A model generated the notes under the pieces. That model saw only the letters and a list, made by a program, of their open reading frames with translations. It had not been told where the DNA came from and searched no databases. Below, piece by piece: positions 45,638 to 58,187 of a stretch of 64,000 nt of DNA. Origin of the DNA: Linanthus parryae (taxonomy: Eukaryota > Streptophyta > Magnoliopsida > Ericales > Polemoniaceae); the NCBI GenBank assembly GCA_023055425.1, contig JALGPY010000010.1:54721665-54785664 (forward strand). Direction: 5' to 3'. Position 1 is the first letter of the stretch, and each line of letters begins with the position of its first letter. The translations under genes were made by a program, and so were the position numbers.

Positions 45638-46631
45638 CTCTCTTCCTCGATTCAGGTGCGTTTCTAAACAATGGTATCGTTGGATCTCCGAAATCAAAAC
45701 CCAGAAAAAACTTATGGTGCTGTCATGGTCAGATTTATCCAAAAAATATTCTTTTGGAACCGTCAACCAAACGGCGGCTCAGCTAGAATTCATTGGCTCG
45801 CCGCCATCGTGGACCAGTGCTAAATCTGTCGAGTTGTTGGGTTCTTGCAATGGGTTGTTGCTTATGGGGATCGATGAGAACTTATACTTATGGAACCCTA
45901 GTATTCGTCATTACAGTCACATAGTATCTTCTTATGTCTCGCCCAATCATGACTACTATCTTGCTATTTCGGGACTTTGCTTTGACTCAAATAGCAACGA
46001 TTACAAGGTTGTACTTGCTTGGAGAAACCGGGAGACATATTGGCAGGACATTGAGGTTTGTAGCTTGAAAAATAAATCCTGGACCCGCATTCGAAAATTT
46101 CCTTACTGCCTTGAGCGGGGTCAACCAGGGCCGGTAATGAACGGTCGACTCCATTGGGCTGCTTCGCCAATATTCGATGAATGTGGCTTTTGTGTAAATC
46201 AGTTTATTGTTTCTTTTGACCCGAAAACTGATAAATTTGAAAAGTTTCCAATGCCAGAGGGAATAGAGGGAGATCTAATACTCGGTTTGGGGGTGTTAGA
46301 CGGATGTCTATGTATGGTTCGCTGTGAAGAGTATGCTACATCTGAAGGTGCTGTTCAGGTACTGAGAATGAAGGAGTATGGCATGAAAGAATCTTGGACA
46401 ATTTGTTTCAGAATTGAAGAAATAGACTATTATAGCCGTGAGTTGGTGCCTTGTTTCCACATTGGTGAAGGAAATAATGAAATCTTAATGAATGAGAGAT
46501 TAAGCTTGGACGAAGGTTACATTAGTGTATACAACACCGATGAGGCTTCGTTTGATAACGACATTGTTCTACATGGGAGGAAATATCGCAAAGCAATTGT
46601 GTATGAAGAAACTTTTGTCATGCCACCGTGA

Positions 46632-47140
46632 TGTAAAGATTTCTCTTTGTCGCGACAATCTGAGAGTGGATCACATGTTCTGAAACAATTCGCATTGAAA
46701 GCCAATTATTGATTTTATATCCGTCGCTAAATTATTTCTTTTATTTTGTGCTTCTATTCTGTTGAAGGTTTCATTTTTTCTCATATATAAAAACATTATA
46801 TTATTGAGTGCAATACAGAATCACAATGTAAGATTATAACCATGGTAGGCCAAACGGGTGAACTCACTTGCTAAGCCACTTGTACCCTTGATGGTCTTGA
46901 TCTACAGATTTTCATTCCATGTCCTCGATTCCCAAGTCCTTGCATCCTCCTTCCCGTGCAAGTTCTTCTGCATAATCTGACTAGTCGAGTAGTCATTCTC
47001 ATTAGTAGTTGATTAGATTCAACGAAGTAAGAACCGTCCATGCTAAAAAATTCAACAGGTATTCGATTGTTGGATCAAACCCTTGTATGCCACAAAACAA
47101 AGAGGTTTCCCAAATTGTGAAATGCATAAAAACTCACATT
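46632..47140. other. 3' flank of F-box pseudogene 2
   Basis: Duplicated flank to 47089, then unrelated sequence. No gene seen. Confidence 0.5.
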
Positions 47141-47156
47141 TATGGAAGACGGTGTT

Positions 47157-47242
47157 GAGAATTACTTCACGTAGCCGGGTTCGAATCCCGGCCCTCATGT
47201 AGGGGTTTCAAACGCTCTACCACTCAGCTAGCACCCACTTCC
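47157..47242 (-). mobile_element. tRNA-derived SINE-like insertion
   Basis: An 86-bp insert is flanked by 16-bp direct repeats, TATGGAAGACGGTGTT (47141-47156) and a copy with one change (47243-47258). On the minus strand it has an A-box-like TAGCTGAGTGG and a T-arm-like CCGGG-ATTCGAA-CCCGG with a 5-bp stem and 7-nt loop, which covers the B box. Long TSDs and tRNA-like Pol III boxes point to an insertion made by LINE machinery. Confidence 0.75.
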
Positions 47243-47276
47243 TATGGAAGACGATGTTAGGCCAGAAGACTTGGAA

Positions 47277-47480
47277 GAGAAAATAAAACTTTGAGGCACG
47301 TTCAAACATTGTATTTACGCCATAAATTACCCCCACTTGTTGTCAGGTTCTGGCGATCCCCTCCTTTCTTTCTAAGTGCGTGGAGGTGTTTCTGCATGAG
47401 ATGTCTTCTGTCAAATGAATCAAGTCGACACCTATTTATATTTCAGAAGAATGTCTATTCATGTAGAATAAGTCCTTTTA
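47277..47480. other. Copia LTR fragment (probable)
   Basis: About 47281-47365 aligns with 49770-49855 (shared GAGGCACG, CAGGTTCTGGCGAT, CCCCTCC), part of the decayed copia LTR further right. Only this fragment is recognisable. Confidence 0.45.
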
Positions 47481-47621
47481 TTGTTACTCTATGTAGAATA
47501 AAAGTAATGTTTTCGCTTCTTGATGTCGGTGTATTTCTAACCTTGTACAAAAAAAAAAGTATTTCCAACCTATTATTAACCTTTTATTCTGTGTAAAAAT
47601 AAATAAATAAATAAAACAATA

Positions 47622-49617
47622 TGACGCCGGGTTATACAACCAAGCGAGGGTTCAAAGCGGAATCAACAATGAAAAGGCAAAGAAACTAGGGCACAAAGCT
47701 CTCTAGAATTCCGAAATAATCAATATCAAAGTCTCACGAAATTTACCCAAAAGTCGGGTACCAAACTGACGCCGGGTTATACAACCAAGCGAGGGTTCAC
47801 AGCGGTATCAACAATGAAAAGGCAAAGAAACCAGGGCACAAAGCTCTCTAGAATTCCGAAATAATCAATATCAAAGTCTTACGAAATTTACCCACAAGCC
47901 GGGTATAAATAGCTAAAAAACATAATTTTGCCAAAAATAGCAAAATTTTAAAAACAATCCTAAATTAAAGTCCAAAAAAAATAAATACTCAGCAAAAAGA
48001 TTCACCCAAATCGGATTTAATTTGACCTCCTAATTAGTGAAATAAATATTACTAAAAATGGAAAAAAACGCTGATTTGGACCCCTAAATAGCCGATTTTG
48101 ACCAAATCATGGCGGTGCTCGTGATTTTTCACGAGTTCTTTTTAGAACGTCGTTTCCACTCAAAATAATGTATTACTTTTCCCGTTTCTGTAAACCTTCA
48201 ATTCTGCCGTGATTCTGCGTTTTGACCGAAACAGCTTTTCTGAAACTGACAGATATTTCTCCAAATTCCTCCTGCATCAGTCACCCCTTCTTCAACAGAA
48301 CTCGTCATCGAGTTTGATATAGGCTTTTGAAAGATGTGAGGGACCATAAACGGATCATAATAAAAACATTGCGGCTTGAGGGGGAAAATCACGGACTCTT
48401 CTAATTCAGTTACCACCAATTCATCCTCAACTTGATAAGAAATAATTGATTGAGAAATTAGTGGAGATGAATCTGAAATTACCTCATAACGAATCGACAC
48501 TTCTGAAGTATGCTTGTCATCCTACACAATCAACTCTTCCTCATGATCTCCATAATCGTCATAAACCGGAGGCTTAGTCCAATCCACCTCATAATTAGAT
48601 GAAGATGAATTTCCCTCATAAAAGATATCTTCATATAAAGTATCTTCAAATTTCTCTCCAACAAGGTCACCAACTTCACGAAAACAATTAAAGAACTCAT
48701 CTGCAGGTTGTACCGTACCTGAGTAATCAGAGAGATCATTCTTCAAACTCGCTCATGCATAACGCTCGCTCCAACCACGGGAATTGCCGTTGTAGTAGAT
48801 CTCGGACGCGGGCTGCGAGTAACGATCAAAAGTCTCGCGATCCTTGAAATTCGCGTCGCCAAGCATTGGGTTAACTTCGCAACTTGTCGCTGCAAATCCT
48901 GCAATGCTAGGCGTTGGGCAAACACATCAATCTGCCACTGCAGATCCCGTTGTTTCCTTTGAAGATCTTTTATCATCATAACGTCTTGGACTTTACGTCT
49001 CCGTTAGGGGGCTTCCTCAGCCGGAACCTGCCCGCAGCCGCCAGGACGTCCACGCACCATCGTTGATGATGATCTTCCTCCCAAGTCGAACTTATTCTGA
49101 TACCAAACTGACGACGGGTAATACAATTAAGCGAGGTTTCACAGCCGATCAACAAAAAGGCAAAGAAACTAGGGCATAAAGCTCTCTAGAATTTCTAAAT
49201 AATCAATATCAAAGTCTCACGAAATTTACCCACATGCCGCGTATAAATAGCTAAAAAAATATAATTTTGCCAAAAAATAGCAAAATTTCAAAAACAATCC
49301 TAAATTAAAGTCCTACAAATAAAGACTCAGCAAAAAGATTCACCCAAATCGGGTTTAATTTGACCTCCTAATTAGTGAAATAAATATTACTAAAAATGAA
49401 AAAACAGTGATTTGGACCCCTAAATAGCCGATTTTGACCAAATCAGGGCGGTGATCGTGACTTTTCACGAGCTCTTTTTAGAACGTCATTTCCACTCAAA
49501 ATAATGTATGACTTTGCCCGTTTCTGTAAACCTTCAATTCGGCCCCTGATTCTGTGTTTTGACCGAAACAACTTTTCTGAAACTGACAAATATTCCTCCA
49601 AAATTCCTCCTGCATCA
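47622..49617 (-). mobile_element. Gypsy-like relic with three LTR copies, minus strand
   Basis: On the minus strand: 5' LTR 49617-49109 (509 bp), PBS-like TTTGGTATCAGAATAAG (tRNA-Met type) just inside, gag remains, 3' LTR 48279-47767 (513 bp). Beyond it a third, cut LTR copy (47766-47622, about 130 bp of LTR) is joined through CCAAAC, the bases that lie between LTR and PBS. So the left copy is a tandem LTR with its internal region deleted at a short TA identity. No clear TSD is found. LTRs start TGATGCAGG and end CGTCA on the minus strand. Confidence 0.75.
48198..49060 (-). pseudogene. Gag relic of the minus-strand gypsy-like element
   Basis: Frame from MVRGRPGGCGQVPAEEAP (49060), stop TAA, then in the same frame a basic and coiled-coil-like part (RRRKVQDVMMIKDLQRKQ, DLQRQVAKLTQ), as in Gag N-termini of plant gypsy elements. 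After frame changes, further fragments follow: one with DWTKPPVYDDYGDHEEE (near 48570-48530) and one acidic fragment entering the 3' LTR. Tryptophan-aspartate/proline strings of this kind are common after Gag in plant gypsy elements (family knowledge, from memory). No protease or RT is left. Confidence 0.55.
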
Positions 49618-49769
49618 CTATGTGACCATCATGTAATCTCACAAAGCTCTCATTTCTAAGCTAAGATTTTTTTTTGACAGCTACATAAGAAATTTAAATA
49701 TATGATAGTGCAACTTGGAGGATTCAAACCTGGGTCGGTACGCGTAATGTAAATGGATGATGGAAAAAG
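49618..49769. other. Short segment with B-box-like motif
   Basis: Minus-strand GGTTTGAATCC near 49735 resembles a Pol III B box. There is no A box or TSD, so I leave it unclassified. Confidence 0.3.
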
Positions 49770-50226
49770 AAAACACAACTTGAGGCACGATGAACGTTTT
49801 CTTTAAGTGATAAATCGCCCCTACTATGCCGCCAGGTTCTGGCGATTCCCCTCCAGAATACAATAAGTCGCGCCGGTTCTACAGTCAGCAATCTGCAGAA
49901 GTTCTCTAGAATTCTCTGTGAACCTAAGATTGAGACTGATGAAACATGCTAGAGAATGACCTTAATTTATAAAACATGAAAAGACATCAATGGTATCTTT
50001 TCAGAAGAGGTGTGTCTTACCAAACAGTTGTGTCTATTTGTAACAAAACAATCTTTCATCCAAAAGGTGTGTCTAATCAAACAGTTGTGACTGTTCCTAA
50101 TAACGCAACCTCTCAACCAAAATATGTGTCTAACCAAAAAGTTGTGTCTGTTCATAAAACACGATCTTTAAATAAAATGAATGTCAAACCTATAACACAA
50201 AAGATAAATTACAAGGTACCTCAACA
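49770..50226 (-). repeat. 3' LTR of the copia element (left edge uncertain)
   Basis: Starts TGTTGAGG on the minus strand right after the PPT. A TATA-like TTTATAAATTAAGG (minus strand, near 49965) lies downstream of three 57-bp repeats. Confidence 0.65.
50008..50178. repeat. 57-bp repeat, three copies
   Basis: Imperfect tandem copies at 50008, 50065 and 50122, each with GTGTCT, ACCAAA and AGTTGTG motifs. They lie upstream of the LTR TATA box, where copia LTRs often carry enhancer-like repeats. Confidence 0.8.
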
Positions 50227-50246
50227 ATCCCCCACATAGCTTGTAA

Positions 50247-50832
50247 TGTAATACCCCTGTATTTTGGATAAGGGTTAAGAGGATAATTACATAAAATTAC
50301 GCGGGTTCAAATGGCAGTTTTATTTTCGTGAACTATTTCAATATGTTTCAATTTTTATACCACCTTATGATTTTCTAAATACGAGCTCCCAAACTATATA
50401 AGCTTATTCAAATTTTTACTCTAAAACAGAGGGGCGATTGTATATTTTCTTCAATTATTTATTATGAAGTTTAATGTTAAACCTCACGACTAGAAGCTAA
50501 GGGGGAGTAGTAGTCCTTTACATGAATTAAAGTATATGATTACGTATTAATATGGTATATATACTCATACATGTATTTTATACCCAAACTCATATTGTAC
50601 TATACGGGTACGATACGAGACTTATATCCACTAATCTATACGTATTTTATAATACATTATACTTGTATATTACACACTTACTATACATAGAAAGATAATA
50701 ATAATAATAGTATTGATAGTAAAATAAAATAAGCAATCCCACATTCCCCAATATCTGCATTTCTCTCCATCCCCAACATTTTTTTCTTTTTTTATTCTTT
50801 CTCTCTCTCTCTTCCCATTCTTCTCTCTCTCT

Positions 50833-50885
<53 letters not shown>

Positions 50886-53625
50886 CTATTTCTTCTCTTC
50901 TTCTCTTCCTTCGGCACCACACCCGACACCACTACAACCACCTCCCTCACAACCTCCCTCTCCCTATTCTCCCACTCTCTATCTCTCTTTCTCTCGGTCA
51001 CCAAGTAGCAGCAGCAGCAGGTGGCAGATGCAAAAGGGCACCACCACCGCCACTGCCGACGGGAATCTGACGAGAGACCCACCAACGGAGAACCCACCAT
51101 GACCACTACCTGATTCTCTCTCTCCTCTTTCCCTCGACGACTCTTTTCTCTCTCCTTCTCTTTTGATCCACGAAGACAGAAACAACAGCGAGAGTAGCAG
51201 AAACAACTGCCAACGCCGTCGGTGACCTCCATTGTCGCCGACGAAGTTTGAGCCAACGAATCCGTTGATACCCATACTCCACTCGGTGTTCCATTGCGCT
51301 CCTGAGATTCCGAGGAGCACGGAGAGCCACATGAATGCGGCTGAAAGTATATGGAACAGCCCAGTCGACCGCCACGACCGAACCACCGCCTGCGAGCTCA
51401 ACCCGCTCGATTCCTCGACCGTTGTTCGCGAATCTTGGTGTGGGTAAACTCTAAATCACCTTCTGAGTTATTTCAATCATCAAAACAACTTGTTTTTACT
51501 ATTTGAACTCACGTTTTGGATTAGGGGAGTTTAGGAGAAATCATGTGTTGCCGTTGGATATGGTTATGGGGTCGTTTGGTATTTTCAGAAACTTAGAGGG
51601 TAGTCTTTATATAATCCAAAACTTATTATTTTGTCCTTGTGGGTACTAGTTGTAGATTAAGCTTTCTATTTATGTAGTTAACATTACTTGATGAAAAGTT
51701 TGATGAGTTATTTTTCTGAAAATGATAATAGAAATAATAAAAAACTTTTCACAAATTAATAACTCTCTTATTAAATTTGTTTTACTAAAATAAATACTTG
51801 ATAAGTAATGTTGGTATATTAAGTTATATATAAATGGTGAATCTTAAATAGGTATGGCAGTTAGTTTAAATTCTTAAAATTACACGTTTACTCTAAAATT
51901 TGAATTAGAAGAGTTTTATTAAAATAAATAGGTTATAATAAAATAACATGGTTTCCTACAAGCAAAGTTAATTAATTAGTATCGTGCCTATATAAATGAG
52001 AAGAGCATTATTATTTGGAATAGAAGTATACAAGCTTCATGATTTGATAAATAATTGAATATCTATAATAAAAATGTCTTTTCAAATAATTAATTATACA
52101 AATTATTTTAGCATGATATTTAGACATTCCCTCTATTAAAAATATGATGTTTATTATATCTTATTTAACTTACGATCTTTCCTTATAATTAATAATAAGT
52201 GATTAAAAATTTCTCTTCCAATATAATTGTCATAGTAAACTTTTAATAGCTTAAAGCTCTTTATTGTCTTAGTAAAATTATTCCATAAATTACTACGGCT
52301 TAAAAAAATAATATCAATTTTTAGGCTTGTTATTAATAAATAAATTCTAAGTAAATCATATTAGCGTTTGTTGGGAGGAAATTTATTACGAGATCACATT
52401 CACATTGCATATAGAGCGAGATTGAATTGTCGTACGGATGAGCTATGTATTAATTAGGATTATTTGCGTATTTGTAGACACCCAATTCGTAGGCAACGAG
52501 TTGGTTGAGTACGATTACTAGGACCTCGCTTGTCGCACGTGCACTACGCTACTTGTTATCGGTAAGTTCATATGTACAACACCTTAACTGTGAAAATGTG
52601 AATTTGGCGTGCGTTGCTTCCAAATTGTAATCTTGCTATCACTCCTAAAACTTGGAATATTTTATGTGTTGATCACATGTTTGAGACTCATGATTTTGAG
52701 AAGCCCTTTGAATATCCTGTTTGGAAAATATGCGTTTATGATACGATCTTTGAATCAAATGTTACGATTTTGTAATGACGGTTGACTAATGCACTATAAT
52801 ATAAATGGGGCAATGTACAGAGGATGTGCGTGGAGGCTACGACCGGAGGCGCTTGCATGTACGCGAACCTCCTCAGGTTCTAATCCTGCGAGATTACATA
52901 CCCGGACCCCGTGTTGATTGTCATACACCAAGGTGATGCGGTCATGGGGTTATATAAGGTGTGAAAACTATGGAGTACTACTTATGCCTGTGTAGGTCAC
53001 TACGGTATAGGGGTGCCGACACTTAAGGTCTCATAGTTGTGATTTGAGCGGGGTAACGATGGGCTACCACAACCCTCGGGGAGAATTGGGATTGTGATAT
53101 CCCAAGAGGCACCCGTATTGTGATTTATTGCATCGTGACCTTTCTGTGGACATTTGTTACCCGCTGGTCTCTTATACGTCCAGCTGAACTAATAATTAAA
53201 TTGTGAAATCAGTTATTATTACAGCTCATGTGGGTTTACTCCAGATACTTGTTAATCATATAATTGTTGAGCCAAAACTCGTTTTACATGTTGTAGTATG
53301 TTTCTTACTCAGTTTTTACTGACTTAAAATTTTTCTGCGGCCGACTTTTGCTATTTCAAAACCGCAGGTTATCGCTCAAGGTGAGGGACGTTCACGACAC
53401 AGCTTGATAGGTAAGCTTGATGCTTAGGACATCGATCACATAGCATATCTCTGAAAAATGTATTCCTAGCTTTCCAAATGCTTTCACTGTATATCCTGAA
53501 TTTGTAATAAATTATGTTTTGATTTATTGGTGGTTGTACTAGCGGTGAACGGATGATCCTTATTTGTTCCCAATGAGGCTCTTCACCTCGGGCGGAGGCA
53601 TCCTTTACGATTTGGTGGTGTTGCA
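50247..53625 (+). repeat. 5' LTR of the Tekay-like element
   Basis: 3379 bp. It has a CT microsatellite at about 50820-50880, then a GC-rich block (50900-51445) that holds overlapping spurious frames, then AT-rich sequence. It carries about 200 bp (near 52700-52960) missing in the 3' LTR. Confidence 0.85.
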
Positions 53626-54505
53626 GTTGGTCTTAGAGTCGATGGTTCTAACTTAGTGCAAACACTCGATTTCTACTAAATAAGATTTTTCGAAATGAAA
53701 AGTGATATATTACAACTAAAATCGATAATAAAATCAAACAAGTCGTGGTTGTGGGGTGGCTAGTATTTTAGTCTCTACGTGTCCCTTACCTGTTATAATA
53801 TGTTGATGTGGATTCCCCTTTGACTGGTAGAAGGTATGTTACTTGCTAAATTTGTTACATATCTTATGATTTTGGTTGTCAATGCGGTAGCACTGTTCAT
53901 GGGATCATTGTTATTGTGCTGTCGAATAGATAAATGACGTGGCGAGACCTAGAATAAATTTTCGAGACATCTTTATCCTTCCTTCTCTTTCTTACCCTAC
54001 AAGATGGCCATCCATCCTTCTCCACACGCAGACTGTTAAAAGAAGAGGATTGTCTGCTGCATATGAAGTACTTAGAGAACAAGGAGATCGTTTCGAAGTA
54101 GTGCATTATTAAAGTGAACCGTTATGAGACATAGATTCAATCCCAAACTGTCAACCCCCTTCTTCCGAAGAACCGTAAGGAACGGCGTCGACCGTGTTAA
54201 AGTAATTAAAGGAACAACTTATCTAATCACTATATAGGAAAGCCAATGACACCATGTACCCTAGAATCCAAATGGGAACCCTAGGAGTGGGACCATCATT
54301 GGACCTAGTTCTAATTGATTCGGAAACCAAAATGACATGAATAAGTGAGGCGTCGCAAACGACTCGTATCAGCTTACTATTTCAGGTAGCCATTACGCTT
54401 CATTAGTGTTACGTCTCACACGTTGCATGTAGTCACGCTGTTTGACGTTGGGGGAGGTATTTTCTTAAGCTTCGGGGACGAAGCGTATTTTTAAGGGGGT
54501 AGTGA
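53626..54505 (+). other. Internal remnant of the Tekay-like element
   Basis: It starts with TTGGTCTTAGAGTCGATGG, a mutated form of the tRNA-Met PBS TTGGTATCAGAGC. No gag or pol is seen. It ends with a purine-rich AAGGGGGTAGTGA at 54493-54505, the PPT next to the 3' LTR. Confidence 0.75.
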
Positions 54506-55624
54506 TGTAATACCCCTGTATTTTGGTTCAGAGTTAAGAGGATAATTACATAAAATTACGCGGGTTCAACTGGCAATTTTATTTTTGTGAACTATTCCAA
54601 TCATTTTCAATTTTTATATCACCTTATAATTTTCTAAATACGAGCTCTCGAAGTATATAAGCTTGAATTACATGTCAATCATTAGTTCTTCCAAATATAA
54701 TATTTTATTCATATTTTTGCTCTAAAACAGGGGAGCGATTGTGCATTTCCTTAAATTATGGGAACAAAGAGACGAGACTGACTGGTAGAAGCTAAGATTT
54801 CCAAAATATGATGTTTATTTAATCTTAATTAACACACGATCTTCCTTTGTAATTAAAAATAAGTGATTTGAAATTTCTCTTCCAAAATAATTGTCACGGT
54901 AAACTTTTAATAGCTTAAAGCTCTTTGTTGTCTTAGTAAAATTATTCCATAAATTACTACGGCTTTAAAAAAAAATAATAATGTTTAGGATTGTTATTAA
55001 TAAATAAATTCTAGTCTAGTAAATTATATTAGCGTTTGTTGGAAGGAAATTTATGAAGAGATCACATGCACATTGCATATTGAGCGAGATTGAATTGTCG
55101 TACGAATGAGCTATGTATAAATAAGGATTATTTGCGTATTTGTAGACACCCAATTCGTAGGCAACGAGTTGGTTGAGTACGAGTACTAGGACCTCGCTTG
55201 TCGCATCTGCACTACGCTACTTGTTATCGGTAAGTTCATGTGTACAACACCTTAACTGTCAAAATGTGAATTTGGCGTGCGTTGCTTCCAAACCGTAATC
55301 TTGCTATCACTCCTGAAACATGGAATAATTTATGTGTTGAGCATAGAGAAGTCGGGGGTGAGTATATATACTAATACTAATACTTGTATTTTATACCCAA
55401 ACCCATATTGTACTATACAAGTACGATACTAGACTTATACCCACCAATCTATACGTATTGTATAATACATTATACTTGTATATTATACACTTACAATACA
55501 TAGGAAGAAAAAATAATGATAATATTGATAATGAAATAAAATAAACAATCCCATATTCCCCAACATCAGCATTTCTGTCCATGCCCAACAATTTTTTTTT
55601 ATTCTTTCTCTTTCTCTCCTCGTT

Positions 55625-55705
<81 letters not shown>

Positions 55706-58187
55706 TCGGCACCAGACCCGACACCACTACAGCCACCTCCCTCACAACCTCCATCTCCCTCTTCTCCCACTCCCTATCTATCTTTCTCTCGGTCACCAAG
55801 CAGAAGCAGCAGCAGCTGGTGGCAGAGGCAAAAGGCCACCACCGTCGCCACTGCCGACGGGAATCCGACGAGAGACCCACCAACGGAGAACCCACCACAA
55901 CCACTACCTGATTCTCTCTTACCTCTGTCCCACGACGTCTCTGCGCTCTCTCTCTCTCCATTGATCCACGAAGACAACAAAAACAACGAAAGAAGCAGAA
56001 ACTACCGCCAACGCTGGCGGCGACCTCCATTTTCGCCGGCGAAGTTTGAGCAGACAAATCCGTTGATACCCATCCTCCACTCGGTGTTCCATTGCGCTCC
56101 TGAGATTCAGAGGAGCACGGAGATCCACATAAACGTGGCTGAAAGTAGAAGGAGTAGAACAGTCGACCGCCACGACAGAACCACCGTCGGCGAGCTCGAC
56201 CTGCCCGATTCCTTGACCGTTTTTCGCGAATCTTGGTGTGGGTAAACTCTAAATCACCTCCTGAATTATTTTCAATATTCAAAACCGTTTTTTTACTATT
56301 TGAAATCATGTTTCGGATTGGAGAGTTGAGGAGAAATCATGTGTCGCCGTTGGATATGGTTATGGGGTCGTTTGGTATTTTCAGAAACTTAGAGGGTAGT
56401 CTTTATACAATCCAAAACTTATTATTTAGTCCTTGGGGGTACTTATTGTAGTTTAAGCTTTCTCTGTATGTAGTTAACATTACTTGATGAAAAATTTAAT
56501 GAGTTATTTTTCTGAAAATAATAATAGGAATAATAAATAACTTTTCACAATTTAATAACTCTCTTATTAAAGCTGTTTTACTAAAATAAATACTTGATTA
56601 GTAATGTTGGTATATTAAGTTATATGTAAATGGTAAATAGCTATGATAGTTAGTTTAAATTCTTAAAATTACATGTTTACTCTAAACTTTGAATTAGAAG
56701 AGTTTTATTTAAATAAATATGTTATAATAAAAATATCATGTTTTCCTAGAAACAAAGTTAGTTAATTAGTATCGTGCCTACATAAATGAGAAGAACATTA
56801 TTCTTTGGATTAGAAATATACAAGTTTTATGATTTGATAAATAATTGAATATCTATAATAAAAATGTCCTTTTAAATAATTAATTATAAAACTTATTTTA
56901 GCATGATATTTAGACATTCCCACTATTAAAAATATGATGTTTATCTTCTAAAAAAATGATGTCTATTGCATCTTAATTAACTCACAATCTTCCTTTATAA
57001 TTAATAATAAGTGATTAGAAATTTCTCTTCCAAAATAATTGTCACAGTAAACTTTTAATAGCTTAAAGCTCTTTGTTGTCATAGAAAAATTATTCCATAA
57101 ATTACTACGGCTTAAAAAATAATAAGAATGTTTAAGCTTGTTATTAATAAATAAATTCTTGTATAGTAAATTATATTAGCGTTTTTGGAAGGAAATTTAT
57201 TACGATATCACATTCACATTGCATATAGAGCGAGATTGAAATGTCGTACGGATGAGCTATGTATTAATTAGGATTATTCGCGTATTTGTAGACACCCACT
57301 TCGTAGGCAACAAATTCGTTGAGTACGAGTATTAGGACCTCGCTTGTTGCACGTGCACTACGCTACTTGTTATCGGTAAGTTCATATGTACAACACCATA
57401 ACTGTCAAAATGTGAATTTGGCGTGCGTTGCTTTCAAATTGTAAACTTGCTATCACTCCGGAAACATGGAATATTTTATGTGTTGATCACATGTTTGAGA
57501 TTCATGATTTTGAGAACCCCTTTAAAATTATAGAATACTACTTATGCTTGTGTAGGTCACTACAGTATAGGGGTGTTGATACTTAATTTTTCATAGTTGT
57601 GATTTGAGCGGGGTAGCGATGGGCTACCCACAACACTCGGGGAGAATTGGGATTGTGATATCCCAAGAGGCACCCCTATTGTGATTTATGCATCGTGACC
57701 TCTCTATGGACATTCGTTACCCGTTGGTCTCTTATACAACCAGCTGAACTAATAATTAAATTGTGGAATCAGTTATTATTACAGTTCAAGTGGGTTTACT
57801 CCAGCTACTTTGTTGATTATATAATTGTTGAGCCAAAACTCGTTTTACATGTTGTAGTATGTTTCTTACTCAATTTTTACTGACTTAAAATTTTTCTGCG
57901 GTCGGCTATCGCTTTTTCAAAACCGCAGGTTATCGCTCAAGGTGTGGGGCGTTCGCGACACAGCTGGATAGGTAAGGTTGATGCTTAGAACATCGATCAC
58001 ATAGCATATCACTGAAAATTGTATTCCTAGCTTTTCAAATGCTTTCACTGTTTATCCTGAATTCGTAATAAATTATGTTTTGAGTTATTGATGGTTGTAC
58101 TAGCTCTGAACCGGCGATCCTTATACGTTCCCAATGAAGCTCATCACCTCGGGGGGGAGGCATCCCGTACGATTTGGGGGTGTTGCA
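54506..58187 (+). repeat. 3' LTR of the Tekay-like element, with internal duplication
   Basis: 3682 bp. A segment of about 550 bp is present twice (about 54807-55347 and 56925-57487), while the 5' LTR has it once (about 52120-52690). In the 5' LTR the start of the LTR leads directly into the CT/GC block; here the first copy of the segment lies between them. A CT microsatellite spans about 55629-55702. Confidence 0.8.
55629..55702. repeat. CT/GA microsatellite, about 37 units
   Basis: An almost uninterrupted TC run. The 5' LTR has a shorter one at 50844-50880. Confidence 0.95.

Larger units (their letters stand above)
41307..46631 (+). pseudogene. F-box protein pseudogene 2, split by an LTR element
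   Basis: The start MDTKVVGATKPQPVHKF and the first part of the F-box lie at 41307-41415; the rest resumes at 45643 and ends at 46631. The break is within the F-box, between NLPINS and PRFRCVSKQW, and the inserted element is flanked by the TSD CTCTC. The downstream part has no stop or frameshift and shows F-box-associated motifs LLGSCNGLLL, LWNPSIRHY, NDYKVV, NGRLHW and LDGCLCM. So the gene seems to have been intact until the insertion, unlike copy 1. Role of the family: substrate receptor in SCF ubiquitin ligases. The remaining downstream frame has its first ATG at 45714, past the F-box, so no working F-box protein is expected from it. Confidence 0.9.
41216..47089 (+). repeat. Segmental duplication, copy 2
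   Basis: Partner of 32542-34153. The retroelement at 41416-45637 entered only this copy, after the duplication. Similarity covers leader, coding part and about 460 bp of 3' flank. Confidence 0.83.
50247..58187 (+). mobile_element. Tekay/Del-like non-autonomous LTR element
   Basis: 5' LTR 50247-53625, PBS-like sequence from 53626, 880-bp internal remnant, PPT, 3' LTR 54506-58187. A perfect TSD, TGTAA, lies at 50242-50246 and 58188-58192. LTRs start TGTAATACCCC and end GGTGTTGCA, are over 3 kb long, and the internal end reads CTTCGGGGACGAAGCG before the PPT. These features fit the Tekay (Del) branch of plant chromoviruses (family knowledge). No coding domain remains inside. It sits in the copia element described above. 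Confidence 0.85.

Noticed and set aside
45585..46631. LTR-F-box fusion protein of 348 residues
   Set aside because: The frame opens in the LTR with a TTG; the first ATG is at 45714, beyond the F-box, so there is no evidence for an LTR-encoded start.
47157..47242. Functional tRNA gene
   Set aside because: T-arm and A box are recognisable, but the acceptor stem does not close and the insert has long TSDs, so a SINE-like origin fits better.
49670..49760. Third SINE-like insertion
   Set aside because: Only a B-box-like motif; no A box and no direct repeats found.
50647..51401. Arg/Glu-rich minus-strand frames over the CT tract and GC-rich block of the Tekay-like LTR, also 55483-56309
   Set aside because: The Arg-Glu runs are translations of a GA/CT microsatellite, and the block repeats because it is LTR sequence.
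51900..51960. Helitron start similar to that at 42303 (TATAATAAAATAACATGG)
   Set aside because: No TC terminus and no hairpin plus CTRR end nearby; it lies in AT-rich LTR sequence and recurs at 56720 in the other LTR.
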